In this document: positions 44,789 to 54,112 of the stretch, one piece after another | Layout: every line of letters begins with the position of its first letter | Position numbering within the stretch: the stretch's first letter is position 1 | Assembly (NCBI GenBank): GCA_002840895.1 | Contig: PHCZ01000001.1 | Coordinates: 535,810-599,809 of the forward strand | Origin: Bacteroidetes bacterium HGW-Bacteroidetes-8 | Lineage (GTDB): Bacteria; Bacteroidota; Bacteroidia; Bacteroidales; UBA932 | Direction of reading: 5' to 3' | DNA: 64,000 bases | The notes under the pieces: model-generated | What the model was told of the DNA's origin: nothing | The model's input: the letters and a program-made list of their open reading frames with translations, nothing else | Databases searched by the model: none | Program-made: the position numbers and the translations under genes

Positions 44789-46023
44789 CTCCTTTGGCTG
44801 CAGATAACCAATTTTTTAACGCCACTGCTAAGAGAGCATCCGAAAAAAGTTATATCACCTCCGTCTTCAATTCTTAATTTTTTTTTAAGTTCAGACGGGG
44901 AGAGGGGAAAGTTCCTGGTTGTGATGTTAGCCTTCGGGTAGATTTTACTGAGGTTGCGGATTGTATTTCTATTATAATCTGCAACCTCTTTTATTTCAAA
45001 GCTCCTTCCGGGAAAATTTTTAATAAATTCATCCCCGGTATAAAGGTGAGTGTTAACTGCAAGTTTGAAGAGATTATATCTGCTTCCAGTTAACTTGAAA
45101 GCTCCCGATTTAAGTATTGATGCGTTTGGTTCATAGAGATACCTCTTTAAGTTATTCTCACAAAAGATAGAGAGTGCTGCAGACTCCTCTTGAGGTGTAA
45201 AAACCAACTCCTCAACTCCTCTCTTCTTTGAGTAGTTTATAGCCTTTACTATTACCTCCATATATTTTACGCTACTTCCTCTCTCTATAAGAAGAAGAAT
45301 CTCTTTACAATCATTATCTACAGATATAACCTCTACAGATGTGACATTCCCGCACTCATTTACTATAGATTTAATATCTGACATTGGAGAGAGTTTAACA
45401 AGTATACGATCTGAAATTTCCAAAAGTGATCTCTTAAGTTGGGTAATATCAGGTTCATAATCTTTTATAGAGAGTAGACGTCTGCCCTCTTTAACCCTTC
45501 TTGCAGGATCAATGTAGATAAGATTGGCATATGATACTCCATCCAAAATTTCACTATTTTTCAGGTAATTTTTGAGGTTAGTAGAGTCTACCTCCAGATT
45601 TACAGCAATAATATTATTTGCACCCAGAGTGATGAAATTTTGTGACGTTGAGTCAAAAAGCTCTCTATCTCTCTCGAAATAGATTACAAATCTATTATTT
45701 TGCGAAAAGTGATAGGAGTCTACACCCAAACCTCCTGTAAGATCCAGAACAACTCCCCCTTCGCAGAATTTTTGTTTGTGTTTTGCAGTTATTGATGAGC
45801 TTGCCTGTTCAATTGAGAGAGAGTTTGCAAAAAGTAAATCGTCTCTCTCTGCCCACTCATACATTTTGGAGTTCAACTTTCTTCTGGCACTGATTATCTT
45901 CACTGCAAGTTTAATGTCTATATCCGGAAATTTGCTTGAAGAGAGAATGATTTTTTTGATATCCTCATCTATATATTTCTTTATAAACTCTTTAATTTTG
46001 CTGTCTAACATTGTGGAGAGCAT
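44785..46023 (-). CDS. THUMP-like class I SAM methyltransferase (PG_1098 family)
   Basis: The 412-residue protein has an N-terminal helical part, a Rossmann methyltransferase core with the SAM motif VVLDLTGGLGVDSYHFS near residue 90, and IYIDPARRVKEGRRL near 165 as motif IV. A C-terminal region (about 270-412) matches the THUMP-like/ferredoxin-like part of the Bacteroidetes PG_1098 family. RNA is the likely substrate, but the modified base is unknown. Two close ATGs (46023, 46011) are possible; the first lies two bases after the upstream gene's stop. Confidence 0.82.
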   Translation of the reverse strand: MLSTMLDSKIKEFIKKYIDEDIKKIILSSSKFPDIDIKLAVKIISARRKLNSKMYEWAERDDLLFANSLSIEQASSSITAKHKQKFCEGGVVLDLTGGLGVDSYHFSQNNRFVIYFERDRELFDSTSQNFITLGANNIIAVNLEVDSTNLKNYLKNSEILDGVSYANLIYIDPARRVKEGRRLLSIKDYEPDITQLKRSLLEISDRILVKLSPMSDIKSIVNECGNVTSVEVISVDNDCKEILLLIERGSSVKYMEVIVKAINYSKKRGVEELVFTPQEESAALSIFCENNLKRYLYEPNASILKSGAFKLTGSRYNLFKLAVNTHLYTGDEFIKNFPGRSFEIKEVADYNRNTIRNLSKIYPKANITTRNFPLSPSELKKKLRIEDGGDITFFGCSLSSGVKKLVICSQRS

Positions 46024-46025
46024 TA

Positions 46026-47597
46026 TTAAGATACCGGAAGCTCTAAAAGATTAATAAAACGGTAAATAGTGTATCTGACAACTGGCTTGTTCATTCGTTT
46101 GATATAGATGACAGATGCTCTCTCTACTCTTTCAAAGTGTTTTTTACCGAACTCCAAGCCGGAGAAGTTATCTCTTGATGATTCAATATAGTAGGCACTT
46201 TCACCTATTTTTATTCCACCAAGTTTTTTTGTAATCCAGGCATACTTTCTTGTCTGCTCTACTGTTCCAATGCTCTTAACAATTGTATTATTTGGCCTGG
46301 CCAGATAGTAATCACTGTGTGCTGCCTCTTTATGGCCGAATTCAAGAATATATGAACGTTCCGAAATTTTTCCCATTGCAATATCCAACTCACGAATTTT
46401 TCCAAACTCTTGGGAGAGTCTTCTCCATCCAAAACGGTCTATTGTGATATCGTTGTACCCTATTTTATGATCAGGATTTTTTAGAAGGAATGATGTATTA
46501 AACAGACCTGTATAGATATGAATTGTTCCAAAAACTATCACCAGCAAAAAGAGTGATATACTATATTTCAAAGATTTAGTTAATACCCCGCGCGCGCGCT
46601 CCTTTACCAAGGTTGTAATATATGCGCCTGCCAAAAAGATTAAAGGAGATACTCCCAATGAGATTGCATAGATAAAACTCTCGGAAAAAGCAGAAAATAG
46701 TATTGAAACTAAAATCACAGGAATTGAAAGAGATAATAGAAGGGATATATAACTATCTGTAGTATAATGTTTTATTCGATAGTAGTTGAGAGAGACGACA
46801 ATAATAAAAATATTGACTGGGTTGTTAAGAAGAAATGGTATATAGAGGGCTTGGAGGAAAGTCTTCAAGCAAAATCCCTGAGAGAGATGCGTCAGCCCGG
46901 AGAGGTAGTCAATGCCAATAAAACTGTTTCTAAAGTTCCAAATATATACAGGTATAAGAAACAGTAAGCTGACAATAAATGATATATAGAGTTCTACCCT
47001 CTTGAAAAGGCCTCTATTGTAAAAGATTGCGTAGGTAAATACACCCAGCCATAAGAGGATTGATGAAAACTTGGATAGCATAGCCATACCAATGAAAATT
47101 CCTGCCATAATAAGGGCCATTCTGCAAATGAATCTTGACTCCTCGCAATTTTGCTCTCTTTGTATTATCCCCTCAATAAGAAAGTAGAGTGATAAGAGAT
47201 AGAAAAGTGTCTGAGGTGCCTCGGGTAGAATTAGGACTCCTGAGATAACAGTTAAGTAAAATGATAAAGAGAATAGTAGAGCAGAGTAAAAACCGGCAGC
47301 CTCTCCTTTAACTCTTCTGCCAATAATAAAGACTATCCAAAGACTTGCAGAGCCACTGATAATTGATGCCAGACGTATGAAAAACTCTCCGTTAAAGTAG
47401 AGATTATTTGTAAAGAGTTGGATAAACCAACCAATCATAGGAGGTTGATCAAAATTGCTAAGTTCCGGGTAAAGAGCAAATGTCCAGTAGTATGCCTCCT
47501 CCCGACCGAGTTCAAGTGTAAAAGCAAGTATAACTCTTATTATTGTTGAGATTAAAATGAGAAACAAGACGCCTCTGGTGTAGTTGAATTTTTTCAT
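46026..47597 (-). CDS. ArnT/PMT-like membrane glycosyltransferase (GT39/GT83-like)
   Basis: The 523-residue protein has about 11 transmembrane helices. The first periplasmic loop has the expected acidic pair (GREEAYYWTFALYPELSNFD, then QPPMIGWFIQLF), the catalytic feature of lipid-linked-sugar transferases such as ArnT and dolichyl-P-mannose enzymes. It probably moves a sugar from a polyprenyl-phosphate donor to a periplasmic acceptor, perhaps lipid A or a protein. Its start overlaps the MATE gene stop by four bases. An unusual (CG)5C run lies at 46589-46599 in an otherwise AT-rich gene. Confidence 0.85.
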   Translation of the reverse strand: MKKFNYTRGVLFLILISTIIRVILAFTLELGREEAYYWTFALYPELSNFDQPPMIGWFIQLFTNNLYFNGEFFIRLASIISGSASLWIVFIIGRRVKGEAAGFYSALLFSLSFYLTVISGVLILPEAPQTLFYLLSLYFLIEGIIQREQNCEESRFICRMALIMAGIFIGMAMLSKFSSILLWLGVFTYAIFYNRGLFKRVELYISFIVSLLFLIPVYIWNFRNSFIGIDYLSGLTHLSQGFCLKTFLQALYIPFLLNNPVNIFIIVVSLNYYRIKHYTTDSYISLLLSLSIPVILVSILFSAFSESFIYAISLGVSPLIFLAGAYITTLVKERARGVLTKSLKYSISLFLLVIVFGTIHIYTGLFNTSFLLKNPDHKIGYNDITIDRFGWRRLSQEFGKIRELDIAMGKISERSYILEFGHKEAAHSDYYLARPNNTIVKSIGTVEQTRKYAWITKKLGGIKIGESAYYIESSRDNFSGLEFGKKHFERVERASVIYIKRMNKPVVRYTIYRFINLLELPVS

Positions 47598-48949
47598 AAC
47601 ATTTGATGCTTAGTTATCAATTGCCTGCTAATATTGTTGAATCTCCACAGAAAAAGAGCAGCCGCAAAGAGAAGTCCAAGAAGAAGCCCAATCCACACTC
47701 CGACCGTTCCTAAATTGAGAACAAATCCGCATAGATAGCCTAAAGGGAGTGAAACTAAATAGTATGATACAATTGAGAGAATCAAAGGAATCTTTACATC
47801 TGCCAGAGCCCTCAGACAAGCTAAACTAGCGAGCTGTATAGCGTCAAAAACTTGAAAGAGAGCAGCAACTATTAGTAGTTTTGCTGCCAAAACTCTCACC
47901 ATAGGGTCCTGGGAGTATATTACAGGAATATAGTTTCTCAATAGAATATATGCGACTCCGCATAATGACATCAATACAATGCTAAGGTGAATCGCTGCAA
48001 ACCCTGCCATTCTCATTGACTTAAAATCTCCGTATCCATACTGGTGGGATACTCGGATTGTAGCAGCTGCTCCTACACCCAACGCAATCATAAATGAGAA
48101 GCTGCTCATACTCATTGCAATCTGATGAGAAGCAAGAGATACCTCTCCTAGCCACCCAATCATAACAGCGCTCATACTGAATGCAGTAATCTCTACAAGG
48201 TTTTGGAATGAGAGTGGTATTGAAGTTGTGAGTATTTTTTTAACTAAAGCCAACTTAATAAGTGGAGCCTCGAATATTTTAACATACCTTCGATAACAAT
48301 CCAAACGAAAAATTAAAAAAACAAAGAGAATGAGCATTAAAACTCTGCTTATTAGAGTAGCTACTGCAGCACCCTTAACGCCCATCGGTTCAAATCCCCA
48401 ATGTCCAAAAATAAGAATCCAGTTCAACAGAATATTCAGTAGATTTGCGCTCAATGTAATGTACATTGCATATTTTGTTATACCAATCCCCTCAGAGAAC
48501 TGCCGCAGGCCAAAAAAGAGCAGGAATGGGAGCATAGAGAATAGTATAGTGTTGTAATACTCTTTTCCTAATGTGACAACCTGTTCTGTCTGACCCATAT
48601 AGCTCATAAAGAACCCCACTGCAACCATTAGCATAGTGAGCAAAAGCGATACCATTATGTTTAATAAGACAGAATTTCTCAGAAGAGAGGCGACCGTATT
48701 GTGCTCACCCTTTCCAAAGCTGTGTCCTATATGTGGAGTAAGTCCCTGAGTAAATCCTATTCCGAATACCATACCCAGAATATATATGGAGTTTGAGAAA
48801 GATACTGAGGCCAGCTCTGTTGTACCGAGCTGTCCAACCATTATGTTGTCTGCCAGATGAACAGTTATCTGCCCTGCCTGTGTGAGCATTACAGGCAGTG
48901 CCATTTTTAAATTTCTTTTATAGAAAGGGATATACTCTCTAAAATCCAT
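47594..48949 (-). CDS. MATE family efflux transporter
   Basis: The protein has 451 residues from the ATG at 48949 and about 12 transmembrane helices in two related halves. The start of each half shows the MATE pattern (LKMALPVMLTQAGQITVHLADNI; LTTSIPLSFQNLVEITAFS). It is of the NorM/DinF type that exports cations or drugs using Na+ or H+ gradients. The ATG at 48949 follows a perfect -7 box by four bases; a longer frame back to 48997 would cover the promoter, so I reject it. It heads an operon with the glycosyltransferase and methyltransferase. Confidence 0.9.
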   Translation of the reverse strand: MDFREYIPFYKRNLKMALPVMLTQAGQITVHLADNIMVGQLGTTELASVSFSNSIYILGMVFGIGFTQGLTPHIGHSFGKGEHNTVASLLRNSVLLNIMVSLLLTMLMVAVGFFMSYMGQTEQVVTLGKEYYNTILFSMLPFLLFFGLRQFSEGIGITKYAMYITLSANLLNILLNWILIFGHWGFEPMGVKGAAVATLISRVLMLILFVFLIFRLDCYRRYVKIFEAPLIKLALVKKILTTSIPLSFQNLVEITAFSMSAVMIGWLGEVSLASHQIAMSMSSFSFMIALGVGAAATIRVSHQYGYGDFKSMRMAGFAAIHLSIVLMSLCGVAYILLRNYIPVIYSQDPMVRVLAAKLLIVAALFQVFDAIQLASLACLRALADVKIPLILSIVSYYLVSLPLGYLCGFVLNLGTVGVWIGLLLGLLFAAALFLWRFNNISRQLITKHQML

Positions 48950-48953
48950 ATTG

Positions 48954-48961
48954 CAAATATA
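48954..48961 (-). promoter_or_regulatory. -7 box of the MATE operon, leaderless
   Basis: The minus strand reads TATATTTG, then four bases, then the ATG at 48949. No clear -33 element. Confidence 0.5.
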
Positions 48962-48979
48962 CTCCCTTTTTACCTGATT

Positions 48980-49010
48980 TTTGTTTATTGCGGGCAATTC
49001 GTTAAATTTG
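48980..49010 (+). promoter_or_regulatory. Promoter of the phosphohexomutase-GH3 operon
   Basis: TTTG (48980-48983), 19 bases, TAAATTTG (49003-49010). The ATG is 26 bases downstream. It is divergent from the MATE promoter. Confidence 0.7.
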
Positions 49011-49036
49011 GAGGTTAAACAGATTTAAAGAGAAAA

Positions 49037-50788
49037 ATGAGTAAAACATCAGTTAATTATTTAGAGAGAGCAAAATCGTGGCTTTCGGATGACTTTGATA
49101 AGGAGACAAGAGATCAGGTGCAAATTCTGATTAACGAAAACACAAAAGAGCTTGAGGACTCTTTTTACAGAAACCTTGAGTTTGGTACCGGGGGTCTCCG
49201 CGGTATTATGGGTGCAGGAACAAATAGAATAAACAAATACACTATTGGGATGGCTACTCAGGGGTTGGCAAACTATATCAAAAGATCATTCCCTCACAAC
49301 AACGAGCTATCTGTTGCCATAGCATACGACAACAGAAATCTAAGCTCATATTTTGCCGGAATAACAGCAGATGTTTTTGCTGCAAATGGTTTTGATGTAT
49401 TCCTCTTTGATGCATTGAGGCCTACTCCAGAGCTAAGTTTCACCATAAGACATTTCGGATGCGTAGCAGGTGTGATGATTACGGCTTCTCATAACCCTAA
49501 AGAGTATAACGGATACAAAGCTTACTGGGAAGATGGTGCTCAGGTAACAGCCCCACACGACGCTAACATTATTAAAGAGGTTATCAAAATTGATAACCCC
49601 TCAAAGGTGCTTTTTAACGGAGATTCTAAGAGAATAAAAATAATTGGGAAAGATGTTGACGAACTCTATCTTAATGCTATTATGACTCTTACACTTTCAA
49701 AAGAGTTGGTATTAAAGGAGAACTCTCTTAAGATAGTATATACACCACTGCACGGAACAGGAGTGAGTCTGGTGCCTGAGGCTTTAAAGAGAGCCGGGTT
49801 CAGCAATATCTTAAATGTACCTGCTCAGGATGTTTCAGACGGCAACTTTCCAACAGTTGACTCACCTAATCCTGAAGAGCCGGGAGCACTCAAGATGGCA
49901 ATTGAGACAGCAATTGCACAGGATGCAGACCTGGTAATGGCAACTGACCCGGATGCAGATAGAATTGGTATAGCGGTAAAAGATAGTAGAGGAGTTTTTA
50001 TCTTACTAAACGGGAATCAGATGGCTTCAATACTTACCTACTATCTTCTGGAGAGAAGAGTAGAGTTGGGGATGATTAACAGAGGAAGCAATCCGGAATA
50101 CTATATGGTAAAAACTATTGTAACATCTGACCTTCTTAAGAGCATTTCGGAAAGTTACGGTGTACAGATGTTTGATGTTCTTACGGGGTTTAAATTCATT
50201 GCAGAGGTTGTGAGAGAACTGGAGGGAGAGAGAGTGTTTATTGGAGGTGGAGAGGAGAGTTATGGCTTTAATGCAGGGGAGTTCGTAAGGGACAAGGATG
50301 CAGTAATCTCCTGCTGCCTGGTTGCAGAGGCTGCTGTATGGGCAAGGGATAAAGGGATGTCTCTATGGGATCTTTTACTGTTAATTTATACAAAGTTTGG
50401 ACTCTATAAAGAGCATCTGGTATCAATAACAAAAAAAGGGAAGGACGGTGTGGAGCAGATAGCAAATATGATGAAGAGTTTTCGCGAGACGCCCCCGCAA
50501 AATTTGGGAGGATCGCCTGTTGTTCTGGTTCACGACTATCTCTCCTCTGAGAGTGTAGATATGCTGAGCGATCTCAGATATAGAATCAATCTTCCAAAAT
50601 CTGATGTTCTTCAGTTCGTGAGCAGCGATAATACCATTGTTTCGGTAAGACCATCGGGTACAGAGCCCAAGATTAAGTTCTACTTTGGAGTGAAAACAGA
50701 GATTGCATCTGTGGATGAATATGAACAGGCAGACGAAAAGCTAAAGAACCAGATAGATAAACTTGTTGAACAGATTAAATCTTATTAG
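49037..50788 (+). CDS. Phosphoglucomutase/phosphomannomutase
   Basis: This 583-residue alpha-D-phosphohexomutase interconverts hexose 1- and 6-phosphates. All four active-site loops are visible: phosphoserine in GVMITASHNPKEYNGYK (about residue 146), metal loop TDPDADRIGI (about 307), sugar loop GGGEESYGF (about 408), and phosphate loop VRPSGTEPKIKFYF (about 540). The length matches the long Bacteroidetes/Firmicutes PgcA-like group. A GH3 gene follows 12 bases later on the same transcript. Confidence 0.93.
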   Translation: MSKTSVNYLERAKSWLSDDFDKETRDQVQILINENTKELEDSFYRNLEFGTGGLRGIMGAGTNRINKYTIGMATQGLANYIKRSFPHNNELSVAIAYDNRNLSSYFAGITADVFAANGFDVFLFDALRPTPELSFTIRHFGCVAGVMITASHNPKEYNGYKAYWEDGAQVTAPHDANIIKEVIKIDNPSKVLFNGDSKRIKIIGKDVDELYLNAIMTLTLSKELVLKENSLKIVYTPLHGTGVSLVPEALKRAGFSNILNVPAQDVSDGNFPTVDSPNPEEPGALKMAIETAIAQDADLVMATDPDADRIGIAVKDSRGVFILLNGNQMASILTYYLLERRVELGMINRGSNPEYYMVKTIVTSDLLKSISESYGVQMFDVLTGFKFIAEVVRELEGERVFIGGGEESYGFNAGEFVRDKDAVISCCLVAEAAVWARDKGMSLWDLLLLIYTKFGLYKEHLVSITKKGKDGVEQIANMMKSFRETPPQNLGGSPVVLVHDYLSSESVDMLSDLRYRINLPKSDVLQFVSSDNTIVSVRPSGTEPKIKFYFGVKTEIASVDEYEQADEKLKNQIDKLVEQIKSY

Positions 50789-50800
50789 ACCGGCTTATTT

Positions 50801-53329
50801 ATGAAAATTCCCCAGTTTAGTTTTCTGGTTGTTGCACTACATATAACCTCTCTTTTTTGCACAAATGTTACTTTAGCACAAAACTACATTCCTGCAGATT
50901 CAAGAGATTCAAGGGTTGTTGAGAATATATTAGAGAGGATGAGTGTCCGGGAGAAGATTGCACAACTTTTTATAGTTGCTTTCTCATCGGACACCAACGA
51001 CAGAAGTACAGTTGAAGCAATTGAGATGGTTAAAAATGAGAGGGTGGGAGGGGTAATCCTTATGAATTCTCCCCTTACCCCTGCTGTCAAAATGATTAAC
51101 TATCTGCAGAGCCTTTCAAAGATACCTCTTCTAGTGACAATTGATGGCGAGTGGGGAGCTGCTATGAGATTTGATTCTATAATACCATTTCCAAGGCAGA
51201 TGCAGCTGGGAGCCCTCCCTTCCGACTCACTGGTTTACAGAATGGGAGTGGCAATCGGGACACAGGCAAGAAGAGTTGGAGTTGATGTCAATTTTGCACC
51301 AACAGTAGATATAAACAACAATCCCAGAAACCCTGTGATTAACACCCGGTCATTTGGGCAGGATGCTCAAATTGTTGCAAAATATGGTGTTGCATATATG
51401 AGAGGGATGAAAGATGCAGGGGTGATGGGCTCTGCTAAACACTTTCCTGGTCACGGAGATACTGAAGTAGACTCACACAAATCTCTTCCTATATTGTCTT
51501 TTCCCCGATCCAGAATAGATTCGCTGGAGTTATATCCTTTCAAAGTTTTGATAGAGGCCGGAGTGGATATGGTTATGGCAGGCCATCTTCAAATACCCTC
51601 TCTGGACAGCAGCGGAAGACCCTCTTCAATCTCAAAGCCAATTATCTCTGACCTTTTAAGAAGAGATTTGGAGTATACCGGCATCATAATAACAGACGCA
51701 CTAAATATGAAGGGGGTAGCCGACTATATGGCGCCTGAACTTCTCCCTCTGGAGGCCTATAGAGCGGGATGTGATATAATACTTATGCCCGAAAAGGTCT
51801 CTCTGGCACTTGATGTAATTGAGAGTGCAGTTAAAAAAGGGGAGATTTCTATGCACAGTCTCAATATGAGGTGTAAAAAAATTCTCACAGCTAAAATGAA
51901 GTTGGGTATACTACAGGGGAGAGAACCCATATCTTTTAATAATTTGCACGAAGATCTTAACAAACCGGAATACTCTTCTCTCATTTCTGCAATTTCTCAA
52001 CAATCTCTCACTCTTTTGCGTAACGAAGATGAAACTCTTCCCATAAAAGTGCTTAAAGGTTTGCAAATAGCTTACCTTTCGCTTGGAGGCGATAAAAACG
52101 GTAAGGAGTTGGCAGATCACCTTTCACTCTATACAAAAATTGACACAACAATTCTTAGAGGGGATTTCTCAAACGATAGACTTTTGAGATCTCTAAATGG
52201 AATTACCGATAAAGATCACATAATTGTTGCGCTTCATAACACAGACTCAAGGCCACAGAGGGATTTCGATCTTGACCAGAGAAAATTGAAGATTATTACA
52301 GATTTTGCAAATAACAAAAAAGTGACATTTATCTATTTCGGGAATCCTCTTGCTATACCTTTTATAAAAAACAGCTCAAATTTCAAATCTCTTATTGTTG
52401 CTTATTCAAATACGTTGCATAACAATATTGCAGCTGCTCAAATAATTTTTGGTGCAGCAGGTTCTGTTGGGAAGCTTCCGGTTCCTGCAGGGGAGTATCC
52501 GATGGGATACGGCATTAAGTTAGAGGGTGGCAAAAGAATTAGTTATGGCATTGGTGATAATTTTCTGATAGACATCCGCAAACTTAACTCATCTCTCGAT
52601 ACAATTGTGATGAGAGATTTAAGAGAGAAGCGTTATAATGGTGCTCAACTTGTTGTTTTACATAAAGATAACGTCATTATTAACAACTCTTACGGAGATC
52701 TCAAGATTGACAGCGAGGTAAATCTCAACAGAATATCTGCTCTTATATCAGTTTTACCATCAATAACTCAACTAAAAGCCAGAGGTATAATCTCTCTGGA
52801 AGACTTTGCGGGATCTGATGTAAAACTACAAAAGAGATCTCCCTATAATAAAGCTCTTATTTCGGACCTCCTAATGCACCGCTTTAGTGTTGACGGAAAA
52901 CTTCCGGAGTTTCCCCAATACTCAAAAGAAAACTTAGAGATACTAAATAAGATTATTGTAAGTAAAACTAAGTTGAAGGCAGAAGATTTTATTAAAAGTG
53001 AGCTCTACGATAAGGCAGGAATGAACCACACATCTTTTAAAAAAGAGGGGCTATTTTCAAATGCTAATGACATTGTGAAATTTATCTCTATTGTTAATAG
53101 AGGAGGAGAATATGCAGGGGTAGGCATTTTAGAGAGAGAGAGTGCATCTGCGATTGATCTGTTTGCTCACTACCACTCATCCACTCTAAATGGAGGCATT
53201 GTTTGGAGAGACCATAGTAGAGAGTTAACGCTGATTTTTCTTAATAATGGAGATGAAAGCGATCTTAACTCACAAAGTGCTGTTAAAACAGGGGATATGC
53301 TAAGGCACTGTTTGATAGATTTTTTTTAA
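50801..53329 (+). CDS. Exported GH3 glycosidase with degenerate beta-lactamase-like C domain
   Basis: The 842-residue protein has a signal peptide (ending TNVTLAQ), then a GH3 catalytic domain (about 30-375). The NagZ-type loop GSAKHFPGHGDTEVDSH holds the His/Asp acid-base pair, and the nucleophile Asp lies in IITDALNMKGV near residue 298, so beta-N-acetylhexosaminidase activity on peptidoglycan-like sugars is likely. A GH3 C domain (about 390-575) follows. The last 250 residues resemble a class C beta-lactamase/serine hydrolase (ELYDKAGMNHTSF, GLFSNANDIVKF), but no SxxK is found at the expected place and the YxN motif is not visible, so it looks non-catalytic. Confidence 0.85.
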   Translation: MKIPQFSFLVVALHITSLFCTNVTLAQNYIPADSRDSRVVENILERMSVREKIAQLFIVAFSSDTNDRSTVEAIEMVKNERVGGVILMNSPLTPAVKMINYLQSLSKIPLLVTIDGEWGAAMRFDSIIPFPRQMQLGALPSDSLVYRMGVAIGTQARRVGVDVNFAPTVDINNNPRNPVINTRSFGQDAQIVAKYGVAYMRGMKDAGVMGSAKHFPGHGDTEVDSHKSLPILSFPRSRIDSLELYPFKVLIEAGVDMVMAGHLQIPSLDSSGRPSSISKPIISDLLRRDLEYTGIIITDALNMKGVADYMAPELLPLEAYRAGCDIILMPEKVSLALDVIESAVKKGEISMHSLNMRCKKILTAKMKLGILQGREPISFNNLHEDLNKPEYSSLISAISQQSLTLLRNEDETLPIKVLKGLQIAYLSLGGDKNGKELADHLSLYTKIDTTILRGDFSNDRLLRSLNGITDKDHIIVALHNTDSRPQRDFDLDQRKLKIITDFANNKKVTFIYFGNPLAIPFIKNSSNFKSLIVAYSNTLHNNIAAAQIIFGAAGSVGKLPVPAGEYPMGYGIKLEGGKRISYGIGDNFLIDIRKLNSSLDTIVMRDLREKRYNGAQLVVLHKDNVIINNSYGDLKIDSEVNLNRISALISVLPSITQLKARGIISLEDFAGSDVKLQKRSPYNKALISDLLMHRFSVDGKLPEFPQYSKENLEILNKIIVSKTKLKAEDFIKSELYDKAGMNHTSFKKEGLFSNANDIVKFISIVNRGGEYAGVGILERESASAIDLFAHYHSSTLNGGIVWRDHSRELTLIFLNNGDESDLNSQSAVKTGDMLRHCLIDFF

Positions 53330-53337
53330 ATAGAAAA

Positions 53338-54093
53338 CTAGCCTTTTATAAAAAGCTTTTCGTATATAAATATCAGAGAGTTGAAGAGGATGTAGTTGGC
53401 AAAAAGGATAAATAGTGCAAGAGACCACTGCGAGCCACTCGCAAATATCACAATCATAAAAATCAAAGAGATTAACAAGAAGAGAAAGAGTCTCTTGTTC
53501 TCATTGTATTTTAAACTTTTAATCTTAAGTGAGAACATTGGCACATTGCATACCAGAAGGTAGGAAAGAAGAAGTGAGACAAGCGGAAAAAACCAATAGT
53601 TATTATAAATTCCGTCAAAAGCACTGTTGTGAAGAGTAAAATGCATAAACATTGCAATCAGAATTGCATTTGCCGGTGTGGGAACACCAATAAAGCTTTT
53701 TGTCTGCCTTGTGTCAATATTGAAAATAGCAAGCCTTAGCGCCGATGCCAACGCAATAACAAGAGGTGTAAAAGATAGAAGCTCAATCCATAAAGAGTTG
53801 ACTCCCGAGTAAATATCGTATGAAAGGAATGTACTAAACCTGTAGTATATCAAAATTGAGGGAGCTAGACCAAAACTAACAAGATCTGCAAGTGAGTCCA
53901 GCTCCTTCCCAATGGCCGAATATGCCTTTAACATTCTGGCAGAGAACCCATCCAGGAAATCCATAACTGCAGCAATAAGGATCAGGTAAATAGCAAACAG
54001 TTGCCACCCTTTTAACGCAAATATCACTGCAATAGTGCCACAAAGAAGATTAAGCAGGGTTATGGTGTTCGGAATATGTCTCTTTAGACCCAT
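53338..54093 (-). CDS. pssA: CDP-diacylglycerol--serine O-phosphatidyltransferase
   Basis: The protein has 251 residues from the ATG at 54093. It makes phosphatidylserine, the precursor of phosphatidylethanolamine. The CDP-alcohol phosphotransferase motif is complete: DFLDGFSARMLKAYSAIGKE followed by LDSLADLVSFG, giving DG-AR-G-D-D. It has about seven transmembrane helices. I prefer ATG 54093 (MGLKRHIPNTITL) because the longer frame overlaps the peptidase gene upstream. It is the last gene after two C1 peptidases. Confidence 0.92.
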   Translation of the reverse strand: MGLKRHIPNTITLLNLLCGTIAVIFALKGWQLFAIYLILIAAVMDFLDGFSARMLKAYSAIGKELDSLADLVSFGLAPSILIYYRFSTFLSYDIYSGVNSLWIELLSFTPLVIALASALRLAIFNIDTRQTKSFIGVPTPANAILIAMFMHFTLHNSAFDGIYNNYWFFPLVSLLLSYLLVCNVPMFSLKIKSLKYNENKRLFLFLLISLIFMIVIFASGSQWSLALFILFANYILFNSLIFIYEKLFIKG

Positions 54094-54112
54094 AATGATA
54101 AGATAATTTAAT

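Noticed and set aside
48950..48997. Longer N terminus for the MATE transporter
   Set aside because: It would cover the promoter box at 48954-48961, and MATE proteins begin close to the first helix as in the shorter form.
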